A DNA stretch of 64,000 nucleotides from Stromatinia cepivora (taxonomy: Eukaryota > Ascomycota > Leotiomycetes > Helotiales > Sclerotiniaceae), in assembly GCA_014898415.1 (NCBI GenBank), contig RCTD01000019.1, positions 310,001 through 374,000 on the forward strand. The letters are read 5' to 3'. The notes beneath the pieces are model-generated. The model did not search any database and was not told where the DNA came from. It was given only the letters and a program-made list of their open reading frames with translations. Shown here in pieces: positions 23,644 to 36,462 of the stretch; the first letter of the stretch is position 1, and every line of letters begins with the position of its first letter. A program made the translations under genes and the position numbers.

Positions 23644-23648
23644 ATATT

Positions 23649-25761
23649 GATCTTTATATGTTAAGGAATTTAATAATCTGAAGTTTATACAGAATTTCAA
23701 ATTACTATTGGGTTTTTTGACGAATAAGATGGGTACAATATAAAAGGCTTGATTAGGTTTAATGAAACCTTTGTTAAAATTATCCCTAATATATTCTTTG
23801 ATGATTTTCAATTGTTTTAGGGATATCTTGTAAAGCAGATTATAATATAAAGCTTATTCTTTTTCATCTTCCAATATAATTTTATAATTATAAAATCAAT
23901 TAAAAGGCAAGATATTTGATTTATACTTGGAAAAAGCTCGATGATATTATCGATATTCAAATAATATTTCAGATTCTGAATCGATTTCGGTTAATATTCG
24001 ATCGAATTTCTTTCGAACTTTTATATTCTTGAATTCAATTAAAATAATCAATATTTTCTTTTCTGTATATCGTTTGTTTCATTGGAAATCTATTATATTA
24101 TCGAATTCTTTCAAAATAATAATAAAAAGTTCAATTTGTTTATCTCTTTTATATTCTAATTGAAATTTATTGGATTTGAATATGTATAAATCGAAGATTT
24201 TGGGCGATATATAGGGAAAGCATTTGTAAATCTACAATAATAATATAATTGGTTAGAAAAAAGATAAATTGAATTTAAAGGGAATCAGGATTTTTTCCTT
24301 TTCAATAAAAGTTTATATTATATTTATATTTGAAAATTCTTATTATATATTATTAGCTATAATTAATCTATTCAATTGTAAATCTCTTCGATTCCAATAT
24401 TCTTCGAATTGGTTATTATGTTGATTAATATCTTATTAGATTAATCGATCGATCTTCTGTTTACGAAGGGATGATTGAATAACAAGAAGATTATTTGAAT
24501 AGAAGATAATACAAAATCTCTCTTTAAGCCATTCGAAATATTAATTGAAACAATCAAACTTCGCTCGAATCTTTAATAATTAAAGTCTATTTAAAATAAT
24601 ACTATAACTCTTTAATTCAATAATAAAGAAAGGGACAAAAGATTGTTTACAACCATCGATCATTAAATTAAAGAATATAAAATAGGTAATGATATAGTCT
24701 TGTATATTATTATACTTTTTAACTTCAATTGAAATTTCAAACAGTATAATTCTTGATTTAAATATAGGAAATAAATAAGTAAAAAATATGATATTAATAA
24801 AAACGAATCTATTTGCTCCAAAATCAATAAATACTTTTAATTAATAAATGTAACCATTTTTCAAAAGATTACAAAAAAAAATAAATACTTTTCCTTTTAT
24901 AAATTTGATTAAATTAAGAAATCTTATATTCTATATAATACTTAAAATAAAAACAGAATCTAAATATTTGGTTTTAAATACTTTTCTTTTTCTAAATAGG
25001 CATTCTATATAATTTTAATTATAGTTTCTAGACTGAAATCTTTTTCGATATTCCGATATTCTTTGAATTCTTCTGCTTCTTTTTATACCGTTTCGATCTT
25101 ATTAAGGTTATCAATATGAGACATCGATGTATATATTGTTTCAGGAAAGAGAAAAAGCAATAAACATTTGAAGTTCGAATAATTATTGAATATAATAGGA
25201 TTAGTATATCCGGAAAGGATATTCCAGAATAGAAATAGTTTCGGGAATATAAAGATTCCAAAATTGAAGCTATTAGAACTCCAAAAGGATTACAAAGGAT
25301 TTGTAATAATTATTGATTTGTAAATAATTATAAAAGCTTTTCGATCAATATAATATTAGTTTCGTTTTTGTAATGAAATTTCGTTTTGATCTACTTTAAT
25401 AAATATATTCACAAATTCTTTTATAATTTTACAATCCTTGATAAATATTGTTATCATTCGCAAAAGAAAATCGGAAATCTTTTATTCAAGATCCTTGAAT
25501 AGAATCTTATCATTGATAATTTTTATTTAGATAATAAGTAATCTGAACTTTCTATACTATTTTAGGAAATTGTTATATCAAATTGTATTAAATATAATCT
25601 ATATCTTATATTGAAAATATATATCATCGATTTTGATTGGATTCCGATAGATCGTTACAAATTGTTCGATCAATTTGAATACTATAAATCAGGGTATTTA
25701 TATATAAAGAGTATAATAATATATTTATACTTCCAATTCGATTTGATTGATTATATATACA
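23649..25761 (-). pseudogene. Old Gypsy pol N-terminus and gag relic
   Basis: Minus-strand relic continuing pol upstream of short element B. The block 23563-23811 retains PILFVKKPNSNLKFCINFRL, the RT N-terminal motif (compare VKKPNGSLRFCIDFRL in the young copy). Further right it aligns with protease and gag up to about 25756, where the Copia element interrupts it. The alignment resumes at 31248. Confidence 0.85.
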
Positions 25762-25927
25762 TGTTGGAAATGAGGCCATCATAGGATTAGAATTGAGGTC
25801 ACGAGACCACAATGGTGCACAGACCATATTTGGGGATAACCTCAATTCTACTTCTACTAGAATTATAGATCCTTAGTTCAATTTATATAATTAACAATAC
25901 TACTATTTCCTATATCAAAAGTTAACA
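25762..25927 (+). repeat. Copia 5' LTR
   Basis: 166 bp; the outer 100 nt are well preserved (GGTCACGAGACCACAATGG present). Confidence 0.92.
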
Positions 25928-26464
25928 GGTTATAAGATCCGGTTGTACAATAATAACTAAAAAGCAAAACAAATCGAGAAAGGATTAATATAGTTAATAA
26001 AGGTAGAACAGAATGAAAATCAGAGTTTTCATATAGTATTATCGAAGCAGAGTTGAAATACGACAATATAGTTTATAACTCACAATATTACAGACCAGAG
26101 CAGAAAGCAGTCTGCACAATACTGATACAAAATTATAACAAAAACGAAGATTAAATTCGCATAGTTACAAGAAAACATATTACAATACAATTTTACGAAT
26201 TCTTTTATTGTTTTATTTTTATATTTCTTTATTATTTTGAATTTATTTACTGTATATTTCTTTTTTAAGACTATCTTAAAAATCTGAAGGCTATCTTCGA
26301 TACCTATCAAATAGCAAGAAACCTTTATAATATCGGAATCAAATAATTTTTCGAAGTTTGATCAAAATAATTATAAACGATAATTCAGATAAACGAAAAT
26401 ATAATTGAAAGGGAAAGGATGATTTTATATAATTGATCAAATATTAAACGAATATGTATAGATT

Positions 26465-29400
26465 GCAGAACTCAATACAGTATTTGTTTACGAAATCAAT
26501 GGTTGTGTATGTTACAATGTCGAATTGAAATCGGAATACTTAAAGAACAAAGCGAATGTATTATCATATATTTGTATAACATTTAATAATAACGATGAAG
26601 TTTTTACCGACGAATATTCAATAATATATATACTTTGGAGATATTTTAAATCAAAATATACCAGAGTCAATATAATCACAGTCAATATATATATGACGAT
26701 GATCCAGAACTTCAAATTCCAATCCAATATCTATTCCGATATAATTATTATCGAAGCTTAGAATAAACTGAAAGAGTATAGAAGGAAATTAGGAGTTGTA
26801 GATGAAAGTTATTGATCAATATATCAAGATATTATCTTGTTCTTGATTTTAATATATAATCTTTTAATCGATTATCAAGGAGTAATGGATATATTGGATA
26901 TCCAAATCAGCTTTAGTATCGATAATAAAATCAAATATTTATAGGTTAAGGAACTTTGTCTTAAAGATAGATCAAAGCTAATACAAATTGCGAAAGGATT
27001 TAGGTACATTTTTTGATATTAAGAATCAGATTTCGAGATCCTAAATAATACTTATAATCTATATCAAAGAGAAAGTTATTATATACAAGATTATCTGTAT
27101 TTAATGCGAACCAGTAAACTCCTTTATAGTTATTTTTGTTATCAAAGAAGAAAAGGATTATCGAATCCGAAGAAGATTTATTTCAATAAGAAAGATCAAA
27201 TATATTTTGTTAATAATATTTCTGAATCAAATTCCGATATTGAGGATATGATGGAGGAAGATTGTAATTTGATAAAGGAAATCATTAGTAAGGCTTTCTT
27301 TAACAAATGGTATACTAATATAGATACTTCTTTATATATATCTAACTAATTTTCATTATTCAGATTAATAGAATCTATTGTTAAACGAAGGATAAAGGTT
27401 GATGAGGAAGTGATGTATTGTTGTTATTGGGGTTTAGTGGATATGGTATACGAAGATGATTCTAAGATATTACTTTCAAATGTATTATATATATTAGGAC
27501 TAGAAGTAAACTTGCTGTTAGGAAAAAGGATCTATGAAATAGGGTTATAAAGGGAATTCAACTTTCATTATATATATTTCAAGAAGGACAATAAGAAAAT
27601 CATTTGTGCTAGAATACAAGATAGAATGTATATGATTTCATATATGATCAAAGGATATGAAGATACAGCTTTCTGTTCTAGTGTATACCAAAATGATCAG
27701 GAAAAAGGCTTTTCTTCAGAGATAATCGATGGTATCAAAGATATCGATAACGAATTAATATTTAAGGAGAAAGAGAGATATCTATTATAATATCGAAGAT
27801 TCAATCATTTAGGTTCAAATAAGATTAAGAATCTATATAAAGTATCCAATATAACCAAGTCGATAAAGATCCCAATTAAATTAGATATTTGCAAAGTGTG
27901 TATATTTATCAAGATAATCAATTATATTCTGAAGTAATTGAATCTGTACAAATCAAAGAGATTCGAATTTATATATTTCGATATTGCAGGATCATTTTCA
28001 AAATCGATTCAAAGGAATCATTATTTCATATTGATCATTGATAATTGTATAAGAATAAATTGGATCATATTATTTAAACAAAAAGACGATGCAATTCAAA
28101 TATTGAAAACTTGGAAAAAGGAAATGGAATTAATTATTGGAGAAAAGATCATTGTAGTTAGAATTGATAATATATTGAAACTTTTACAAGTTATTCGTAA
28201 ATGATTATCAGATATATAATCCGGAGTTATAATAATTGCCTTTTTATATTAAAACAGATCTACAGAACAGAATATAAGGATTGTAAAGGCAGATATAAAA
28301 GCAATGCTAAAGAAGTTGGATTATCATTAGAATTTTAGGATGAAACTGTAAAATACAATATTTATATTAGGAATCGCATTAATATTGATCCTAATATAAA
28401 CGAAATAGATTGATTCTTTATAAAAGCTTTTACAGATACAGTATCAGATATAGAAATATACAAAATCTAAAGGAACAAATATTATACTTATATCAATCCC
28501 AAGATTATTCCGAAAAAACAGAAACACAATAAATTGCGGGACACTTCGAAAGTCGATGTATTCTTAGGGTACTCAAAAATTACGAACAAATATATTAAAG
28601 TGTATTCTCCAGAATTAGGTTATATATTTCGATCAAGCAAAGTAATTATAAATAAATCTTATTGAGGAGGAGATTTGGATTCTAAATTAAGAAATTGTGA
28701 ATCAGGCCTACAAGGAACAAAGAATATAGAGCTAGATCGAAAACCTTGTAGTAGATCAGTAATAAACAAGGCATCTTCTTTATCTTCAATACCAAACATA
28801 ATATTTATATCACCTTTATTCCAAGTATTCTCTTTAGTAGATATTATACCGAGTTCAATAATTATACCAAGTATTTCAATTGTCGAATTGAAATTAGGTA
28901 AATTAGATATATTAATATTAATATATGATAAAGATGAAGATAGCAATATCCAGAAAACAAATCAAGAATCTTTTTTCAAGGATACTTCAGATATCGAATC
29001 TATCATTTCAAAGGATCCAGTTCAAAAGTTAATTTCTATAAATCCTGAACCTATATTAGAAGCAAAATCTAAGATCGCCCTAAATTTTGTTGATAAATTT
29101 ATTTCAGTAGGATCAAAAAGCGAAGTAAATCCATAATCATCTGAAATCGAGCAAAAGGATAAAATGGACCTTGAAGACAAATCCCTAAGGTATTTAATAT
29201 GAAAACGGAAAAGAGATATAGAACAAGATTCTGAAAAAGAATAGGAAAACAAGATTATAAGAGTATTGATTGCAATATTTATATAGATCAAAACTTAAGA
29301 AAATATAGAATATATTATAATTATAATCCCAATTATTTATAAAATAGACCTTTATATTAAAGATAAGATCGTTTCAGATTTCATAACTTCGTTGATAGAT

Positions 29401-30840
29401 ACAGATAATACAGAAAGTGTAGTATATCCGACCAAAGAAATTCTAGAAATCAAAATACCAAGAATTTATAAGGAAGCAATATTGGATCGAGAACATTTTG
29501 AAAAATGGAAGGAAGTTATTCAAGAGGAAATCATATCCTTGATTCAAAATGGTATTTGGAAAAAATATATACTTTTTAAAAAAAATAATCTGGTTTTGAT
29601 GAAATGGATATTTATAGTTAAGATTAAGAATAATAAGGTAGAATGATTCAAGGTAAGATTAATGGTTCGAGGGTTTAGTTAGGTATTAAGAAAGGATTAT
29701 AATGAAACGTTTATATTAACAATAAGGCTAGATATACTCAGATTATTCCTAATTATTGTTGCAAAGGAAAATTTGGAATGTTTATATTTCGATATCAAAA
29801 ATGCCTTTATCGAATCATATTTGAAGGAAGAGATCTATCTTGAATTATCTTAAGATATTAAAGTCAAAAAGGGATATGTATTACGAGTTCTACGAAATTT
29901 ATATAATTTGAAGCAAATTGAAAGGGATTGGAGTTTACTATTGAAGAAAGAGTTTTTAGATATAGGTTTTGTATAAAGTTTGGCAGACCCATATCTATAT
30001 ATATTTAAAGATTATAATATAATATTATTAATATATATCGACAATATTGTTATTGCATTATGTATATCATCACAAATCATTTGATTCGATGAAAAGCTAT
30101 CGGTCTGTTTTAATACCAAAAATCTAGGGGAAATTAGTAAGATTTTAGATATTAGAATTATTTGCGATAGAAAAGTATATATATTAATTATAAATCAAAA
30201 AGAATATCTCGATATTATACTAATCAAATATAGTATTATATATAGATAATATCAAGTCAAGAAATTATTAATAATGGATTATATCCATCTCCGGTTAATA
30301 ATCGATAACGATGAACTAGTAGATATAAACAAATATCAATAACGAATAGGAAATGTAATTCATTTAATAATATACATTCGATTAGATATAGCATTTTCAA
30401 TTAGAAGACTTTCATAATTTATGGTAAAACCAATAAAATATTATATTATAGCTTTGAAGAATCTGATACGATATCTATAATCAATAATCAAACAAAAATT
30501 ATGATTCGGATCAAAGGAAGTACAATCTGATATTTATAAAGAATATAATATATTTGATAATATAATAAAGGTATATACAGATACAGATTGAATTAGTAAC
30601 AAATATAACCAGAAAAGTGTTTCAAAGAGAGTTGTAATATTCTATAGAAATCTTATATTATAGGTTAACAAGAAATAAGTATTTGTGATTATTTTTAATA
30701 CGGAATCAGAATATATTGCGATGGTAATATTTATTAAATAAAGAAAATAGATTGTATAAATGCTTAAAGATTTATTCAGATTAAGTTATATTGAAAAGAA
30801 TGGAGATACGGTTTAGATACTTGGTAACAATCAAGGTACT
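26465..30840 (+). pseudogene. Degenerate Copia gag-pol
   Basis: Recognisable pieces in order on the plus strand: an integrase zinc-binding relic near 27790-27920 (FNHLGSNKIK, then CKVC); integrase core at 27938-28204 (FIYFDIAGSF, then YFILIIDNCIR); a linker open frame at 28675-29136; RVT_2-type RT from 29392 (EHFEKWKEVIQEEI, MKWIFIVKIK), with FDIKNAFIE near 29800 and LIYIDNIVIA near 30030 (catalytic YVDD-type box decayed to YIDN); and a Copia-type RNase H near 30570-30760. Numerous TAA/TAG stops separate them. Dead copy. Confidence 0.85.
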
Positions 30841-31076
30841 TTAATTTTAATCAAGAATTTATATTTATATAAACGATTCAAATATATAAATATCAATTAT
30901 CATTTTATTAAAGACTTAATAAAAAAGGAGAAAATCGTTACTAGTTATATCAATATATATAATATAATTGTTGATAAAATGACAAAGTTTTGTATAAAAA
31001 TTGTTTTCGAAAGATTCAAGAAAATATTGGGATTAATAATCTAAAAGGATCGAATAGGATATCTTCAATAGGGGAA

Positions 31077-31242
31077 TATTAGAAATAAAATCATTATAAG
31101 ATTAGAATTGAAATTACAAGACTACAATAATGCACAAACCATATTTGGGGATAATTTCAATTCTATTCCTATTAGAATTATAAATCCTTAGTTCAACCTA
31201 TATAATCAACAATACTACTACTTCCTACACCAAAAGTTAACA
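31077..31242 (+). repeat. Copia 3' LTR
   Basis: 166 bp aligned with the 5' LTR; the inner end is mutated (TATTAGAAATAAAATC) and the outer end preserved (CCTACACCAAAAGTTAACA). Confidence 0.92.
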
Positions 31243-31247
31243 ATACA

Positions 31248-32134
31248 CAACATTACATTTCATTCTTAAATGATATAATATATAGCTCGAATCGTTTTAT
31301 AATCAATAATTGCTACAAATTAGCTTTAGATTTAATATTATCATTAAATTTAATAATAAGATTTATAGGTTTTGATATATATATATTTTGTTGTAAATAA
31401 TGATTAATATAGGAATACAATCTTAATCATTTAGATTGGCTTTTTGAATAAAGGAACCCCTAATTATTAGATGAATTATCATTTCCTAAAAGGAAAGGAG
31501 AATCTTCGAAGAACCTTAGATAATCAAATCATTTGATTAAAGTTTTCTTTTTTTGATTTCGGGATTTTTGGATTTGTTTGAATGAAAATCCTTGAATTTT
31601 GATTAAGGAAATAAAGGAAGTTTTAAATATTATTATTAATCTAAATATCTATATAAATATTATTTGAAATTCAAAAGAAGATTGCATTATTATAAAACTT
31701 ATTATTATTATAATTTTCAATTATCGATTCTTCTCTTTCAAATTTATAATTATTATATAAAGATCTTATAATTGTAATAATAATTCGAAAAGAATAATTG
31801 AATTATTAAAAATATTAGTTTTATATATTAGAATTTTCTCTTTATTAATCTTCTTTTTTTCAATAATAATATTATTCAATTCTATATTTATATTTTCTTC
31901 GAAAGATTATTGAAATAATTGAAAAAAAGGAAAAAATTCTTTAGAATATACTTTCGAAGATTTGAAATATACAAAAGGAAGAATTCATTACATTGTAAAA
32001 GTAATAATACATTTTTAAAAATATTTATATCTTTATTGATTAGATCGAAATAGATTTTTTTTTTTTGGATATAATATTTATAAAAGTTCATTTAAAAAGG
32101 TATTATTAAAGTAAAGTATTATTTAGGAAACTAT
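31248..32134 (-). pseudogene. Old Gypsy gag N-terminal relic and leader
   Basis: AT-rich, stop-filled equivalent of young-element positions about 37255-38135. It ends at the ACTAT duplication of the young Gypsy insertion. No frame longer than about 65 residues remains. Confidence 0.8.
32130..32134 (+). repeat. Target-site duplication ACTAT, left copy
   Basis: Matches 38454-38458 on the other side of the young Gypsy element. Confidence 0.93.
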
Positions 32135-32416
32135 TGTGACGCACAAGAGCCGTAGTAGAGCTGAATAAACAGGGTCAATTATGTTCTTTAGAATCTACAA
32201 CTGAAGAACTATGGCTCGTAAGGAGCGACTAGATATATATATACAAATACCCATTCGTAAGCTGCGGGGTTGTGCGCATGTGTTATTAGGGTCACCATTT
32301 TACCATACTAAATCGCATGAATCGTAACGCATGTGCACGGACGATCAGCTCATCAATGGACGTGGGAGATAAGAGGTATCACGTGGTTAGCCTCCTATGG
32401 TTCACGATTCGTGACA
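32135..32416 (-). repeat. Young Gypsy 3' LTR (left)
   Basis: 282 bp, TGTGACGCAC...TTCGTGACA; no difference from 38172-38453 found by eye. Confidence 0.96.
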
Positions 32417-32430
32417 CTACCCCCCCCTTC
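32417..32430 (-). promoter_or_regulatory. Polypurine tract of young Gypsy
   Basis: On the minus strand GAAGGGGGGGGTAG directly abuts the 3' LTR, the expected site of plus-strand DNA priming. The short elements carry AGAAGGGGGGGTAA in the same place. Confidence 0.85.
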
Positions 32431-32523
32431 GGAAAAGCTCGCCCTCGAGCGTTTCACTCCTCTGTTCCATTGCTATTTGATCGGAAACCAGGTTTTGTGA
32501 AGGTTCATGAGCTTTAAATCAAT

Positions 32524-32850
32524 TAGATTGGTCATTTTGGTTGATTTGGTCAATTTACTGGAAATTGACCAAATTGACCAAATTAATCGACCAAATTGAC
32601 CAAAATGACGAATGAATTGACCAAATCGACCAAATCGTTCATCAATTGGTTAAATTAATATTGATTCGTATTCTCCTTGATTTGGGGAACCTCTGAAAGG
32701 AAAAAGTTTCAATAGAAAAGGGAAGGAGGTTGAATTATGGTATAGTGATGATGGGTGGTTAATATGGTGAATTCCGAAATCGACCAAGTTAATCGACCAA
32801 ATTGACCAAATTGACCAAATTAACCAAATTGAACGAAATCGACAGGGGTG
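32524..32850 (-). repeat. GACCAAATT iterons and hairpin in Gypsy 3' non-coding region
   Basis: A perfect 13-bp stem with a 5-nt loop lies at 32544-32574 (ATTTGGTCAATTT / AAATTGACCAAAT). Around it and again at 32780-32830 are about a dozen copies of GACCAAA(T/A) on the plus strand. The old copy keeps the same layout (16960-17090 and 18885-18940). It lies between the pol stop and the purine tract and has no coding frame. Confidence 0.8.
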
Positions 32851-33080
32851 ACGTCATATTTCGTTCTTACCATGTTCAAGCTTCCTTTTGCATGATTTTT
32901 GAAATGATCATAAGCATGAGTTTTTGAAATATATTGCCTTCGTATTGTCTTGGTGGTGGCAGCTCGTCTGTTGTATAGAGCTCGGGCCATGTGCGTATAC
33001 GATCAAATTCCCTCGAATTTGTATGGGTTTTTGATCCTTTCACGATCGTATGCGCACGCACCATCATAAAATCATAACAT

Positions 33081-35051
33081 CTAGTCTGCTGTATTGAAGA
33101 ACACTTTTCTTTCCCTTGGTTTCATGGGTGAATCGTCATCCATATGATTATAATTATCCTCTCCGCTCTCATAGAGCTTTATCCAATCGATTAGTCGATT
33201 AGGAGGACCAGGCAACGTTGGATTGGCCAGGTGAAAATCGCGCAAGAGGTGCGGTGATGTTTTAGGATCGGAAGCAGGATACCAGGTAAGATCGGTATCG
33301 CTATTAAGCCACGAGACTCTGTATAGTAGAGTTTTTCGTGCTTTCTTTACTGCTAGGACCTTCTCCACTTCCCATTCCGAATCACCAGTTATATTAATAG
33401 GCGGAGGTGGTTCGAGTATCTGACCAGGAAGAGGATCGTCATATGCCTTGCGTAATCGATCTGGAGGGAAAACAGGATGAATTTTCATCGTAGTCGGGAG
33501 TTCGAGCTTAAAAGAGCTCCCAGATCGACCAATGATCTTGAATCTTCCTTGAATTGGGAAGTCCAGCTTCTTGGATGGTCTCTGGGTAGGGTAACTCTTC
33601 ACATTGAGCCATACATAATCTCCGATATCGAAATCGACCTCACGCCGGTGAGCATTCGTGGATTTCGACATCTTGGCTTGGGCACGCAATAGGCCTTCTT
33701 TCGCTCGCGCGAGAGCTAATCTATTGCGTTCTGCGTATATGCGGGCATCACGCACATTCATATCGTCTGTTGGGTTACTAGCGTCTTCCTTCCATTCCCA
33801 TGCACGTTTCGGTGCATGCCCGTATAGGGTTTCGTAGGGTGTGAGCCCTCCTAAGGAGTCGTGTGGAAGAGTAAGTTGTGCGTAATCCATCATAGGTAGG
33901 AATTCTGACCAATCGTCTTGATAGTAGCTAACAAACGGCCTTAACCGCTGCTGAAGGTACTGATTATAGATCTCAGTTTGACCATCGGTTTGGGGATGGT
34001 GAGCAGTGGATGGTTTGAGATCGGTTCCTAGGATTTGGCTGAATTCCTTCCAGAACTGTGATATGAATTGGGGGCCGCGATCCGATACTATAGTGTCAGG
34101 GGGACCATAATATCGATATACGTGGTAGAGATATAGTTGTGCTTGAGCTCGAGCATCGATTGATTTGTGACAAGGTATGGAAATAGCTTGCTTCGTCAAT
34201 CGATCAATAATGACTAAAACGTTGTCATATCCGTATTTATCCTTATTAAAGCTGCAGTAGTCCATAGTGACATGTTGCCATGCTCGATTAGGAATCGGAA
34301 GTGGATGCAATAAACCGGGGGTACGATCGTGTGGAACGGAACTGCGTTTGCAGGCGTGACAATTGCGTATATATCTGGCTACGGTATCGTGCATTCTGGG
34401 CCAGTAGTATTGTTGAGATAATAAGAGGTAGGTTTTGCTCGTACCAGGATGAGCAGTGGAAACGGAATTATGGGCTTCACGAATCAGGTAAGTTCGAAGG
34501 TTATCGACGTCAGGCACCACCAGGCGGTCATCGTAGAGCAAGAGGTCATTTTGGAGTGATATATGCTTGTGACCTTGGGTAGCTTGCATTCTGAGTGCTA
34601 GCAAGCTATCTGTAGTTTTATTTGCTTCGATGATACGGTTAACTAGGTCGAATCGAGGAGCGATTTCACTCAAATCGATGCTAGTAATCGCTGTTTCGTC
34701 TGGGTGGTGCTTTCGTAAGGCTTTTCTCATGATTTCGGTATCAACTTGGTTGTCTTTAATAAGCTGCTGGAGGCGATTCTTCTTCTTGGTATGGTTCTGG
34801 AGGTCCAACTCGTCGGTCCGACGGGTTAAGGCGTCGGCGAGAGGGTTATCTTTTCCAGGACGATACATAATGATGAAGTTATAATCGGCTAGAACTTCTG
34901 CCCAGCGAGCTTGTCGGGCGTTGAGAGTCTTGGTAGTCATGAAATATTCGAGGGCCTTATGGTCGGTATAAACCTTGATTTTATGTGGTGAGCCGGCGAG
35001 TTCCGCTCTCCAATGGTTGAGAGATCGAATGATTGACAGCATTTCCTTGTC
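33081..35051 (-). CDS. Young Gypsy pol, C-terminal part: RNase H, integrase, chromodomain
   Basis: Open frame of about 656 residues from the deletion junction. RNase [43 protein letters not shown]. Integrase zinc domain with paired His and CHAC. Integrase core with the D,D-35-E triad in [14 protein letters not shown] and [11 protein letters not shown]. Integrase C-terminal beta domain (GDYVWLNVK...[17 protein letters not shown]). Chromodomain near the end: [20 protein letters not shown], then [10 protein letters not shown] and LLRDFH. Chromodomains steer integration to histone-marked heterochromatin. This frame differs from the upstream pol frame because the 734-bp deletion is not a multiple of three. 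The apparent Met start at 35090 is artificial. Confidence 0.9.
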   Translation of the reverse strand, partial: DKEMLSIIRSLNHWRAELAGSPHKIKVYTDHKALEYFMTTKTLNARQARWAEVLADYNFIIMYRPGKDNPLADALTRRTDELDLQNHTKKKNRLQQLIKDNQVDTEIMRKALRKHHPDETAITSIDLSEIAPRFDLVNRIIEANKTTDSLLALRMQATQGHKHISLQNDLLLYDDRLVVPDVDNLRTYLIREAHNSVSTAHPGTSKTYLLLSQQYYWPRMHDTVARYIRNCHACKRSSVPHDRTPGLLHPLPIPNRAWQHVTMDYCSFNKDKYGYDNVLVIIDRLTKQAISIPCHKSIDARAQAQLYLYHVYRYYGPPDTIVSDRGPQFISQFWKEFSQILGTDLKPSTAHHPQTDGQTEIYNQYLQQRLRPFVSYYQDDWSEFLPMMDYAQLTLPHDSLGGLTPYETLYGHAPKRAWEWKEDASNPTDDMNVRDARIYAERNRLALARAKEGLLRAQAKMSKSTNAHRREVDFDIGDYVWLNVKSYPTQRPSKKLDFPIQGRFKIIGRSGSSFKLELPTTMKIHPVFPPDRLRKAYDDPLPGQILEPPPPINITGDSEWEVEKVLAVKKARKTLLYRVSWLNSDTDLTWYPASDPKTSPHLLRDFHLANPTLPGPPNRLIDWIKLYESGEDNYNHMDDDSPMKPRERKVFFNTAD

Positions 35052-36462
35052 AAGCTTGACGAATATCGAGTTTGGTAAAGACCTTAGCACCGGAAAGCCG
35101 AGAAAGCGTTTCGTCGATCAAAGGGAGGGGATACCGATCCTTACGCGTCAAGGAATTCAATAATCTGAAGTCTATACAGAACCTCAAACTACCATTGGGT
35201 TTCTTGACGAATAGGACGGGTGCAGCATAAGGGGCTTGACTGGGTTCAATGAAACCTTTGCTGAGGTTATCCGTAATATATTCTTTGACGACTTCCAGTT
35301 GTTCCAGGGACATCTTGTAAAGCGGGCTGTAGCGCAAGGCTTGTTCTCCTTCGCCTTCCAATATGATTTTATGATCATAAGATCGGTTAGGAGGCAAGAT
35401 GTTTGATTCATGCTTGGAAAAGGCTCGATGATACTGTCGATATTCAGATGGTATTTCAGGTTCTGAATCGATTTCGGCCAGTGCTCGATCGAGTTTCTCT
35501 CGAACTTTCGTATTCTTGAATTCGGTCAGGGCAACCAGCACTCTCTCTTCCGCATATCGTTCGTTCCGTCGGAAGTCTATCACATCATCGAGTTCTTTCA
35601 GAGTAATGGTAAAGAGTTCAGTTTGTTCATCTCTCTTGCATTCTAATTGGAACTTATCGGGTTTGAGTGCGCATAGATCGAGGACTTCGGGCGACATACG
35701 GGGGAGGCATTCGTAGATCTGCAGTGGTGGTGTGATTGGTTGGGAAGGAGGTGGATTGAACTTGAAAGGAATCGGGACCTCTTCCTTTTCAACAAGAGCC
35801 TGTATTGCGTTCATATTTGAAGGTTCTTGTTGTACATCACTAACTGCGATTGATCTGCTCAGTTGTGAATCTCTTCGATTCCAATATTCTTCGAGCTGGT
35901 CATCTCGTCGATCAGCATCTTGTTGGGCTAATCGATCGATCTTCCGTTTGCGAAGGGATGATTGGGTAACGAGGAGATTATTCGAATAGGAGATGGTACG
36001 GGGTCTCTCTTTAGGCCATTCAAGACGTTTATTGAAGCAATCGAGCTTCGCTCGAGTCTCTGATAACCAAAGTCTACCTAAAATAACACTATAACTCCCT
36101 AATTCAGTAATAAGGAAAGGGACAAAAGATTGTTCACGGCCATCGACCGTTAAATTAAGGAATGTGAAATGGGTAATGGCATGGCCTTGCACACCATTAT
36201 ACCCTTTAACTTCAATTGAAGCTTCAAGCGGCATAATTCTGGGTTTAAACATAGGAAATAAACAAGTAAGGAGCGTGGTATTAATAAAAGCGAATCCATT
36301 TGCTCCAGAGTCAATGAGTGCTCTTGATCGATAAGTGTAACCATTTTTTGAAAGGTTGCAGGGGAGGGTGAGTGCTTCTCCTCCCATAAGCTTGGTTAGA
36401 TCAAGAAATCTCATATCCCGTATAGCGCTTAGGATGGAGACGGAGTCTAAGCGTTTGGTTTT
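35050..36462 (-). pseudogene. Young Gypsy pol, N-terminal part: protease and truncated RT
   Basis: This frame continues gag after a -1 shift and runs about 470 residues. It contains an aspartic protease with ALIDSGANGFAF (DSGA active site) and the RT beginning [31 protein letters not shown] and FTKLDIRQ, then stops. Everything from the RT fingers/palm through the YxDD catalytic box to the start of RNase H is deleted. The old copy still has it (21151-21890). The frame is open without a stop from the slippery site, so a Met start is not needed. The enzyme cannot be active from this copy. Confidence 0.88.

Larger units (their letters stand above)
21964..23648 (-). mobile_element. Short LTR retrotransposon copy B (TRIM-like, 1,675 bp plus TSD)
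   Basis: The element spans 21969-23643, with 150-bp LTRs at 21969-22118 and 23494-23643 and target duplication ATATT (21964-21968 and 23644-23648). It interrupts the RT region of the old Gypsy pol: the flanks rejoin exactly on the young element around 35116-35140. It is collinear with copy A over its whole length and more strongly mutated. The 10-mer ATTAAAAGCT is intact in the left LTR (22008-22017). The primer site (23482-23491) has decayed to AATTTTTAAT by one G-to-A and one C-to-T change. Confidence 0.92.
25757..31247 (+). mobile_element. RIP-mutated Ty1/Copia retrotransposon
   Basis: The element spans 25762-31242 (5,481 bp) on the plus strand, with 166-bp LTRs (TGTTGG...TTAACA) at 25762-25927 and 31077-31242 and target duplication ATACA (25757-25761 and 31243-31247). 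It lies inside the old Gypsy gag. GGTTATAAGATCC just after the left LTR resembles a tRNA-type Copia primer site. A purine tract (ATAGGGGAA) precedes the right LTR. Pol order is integrase before RT, as in Copia. The internal part is full of stops and AT-rich; the outer LTR ends keep G and C. Confidence 0.92.

Noticed and set aside
28675..29136. Stand-alone 153-residue gene inside the Copia element
   Set aside because: It lies between integrase and RT of the Copia pol and is the less conserved linker of the polyprotein.
33081..35090. Independent 669-residue pol protein starting at the Met at 35090
   Set aside because: The first 13 residues are the RT region read out of frame across the deletion junction; true homology begins at DKEMLS.
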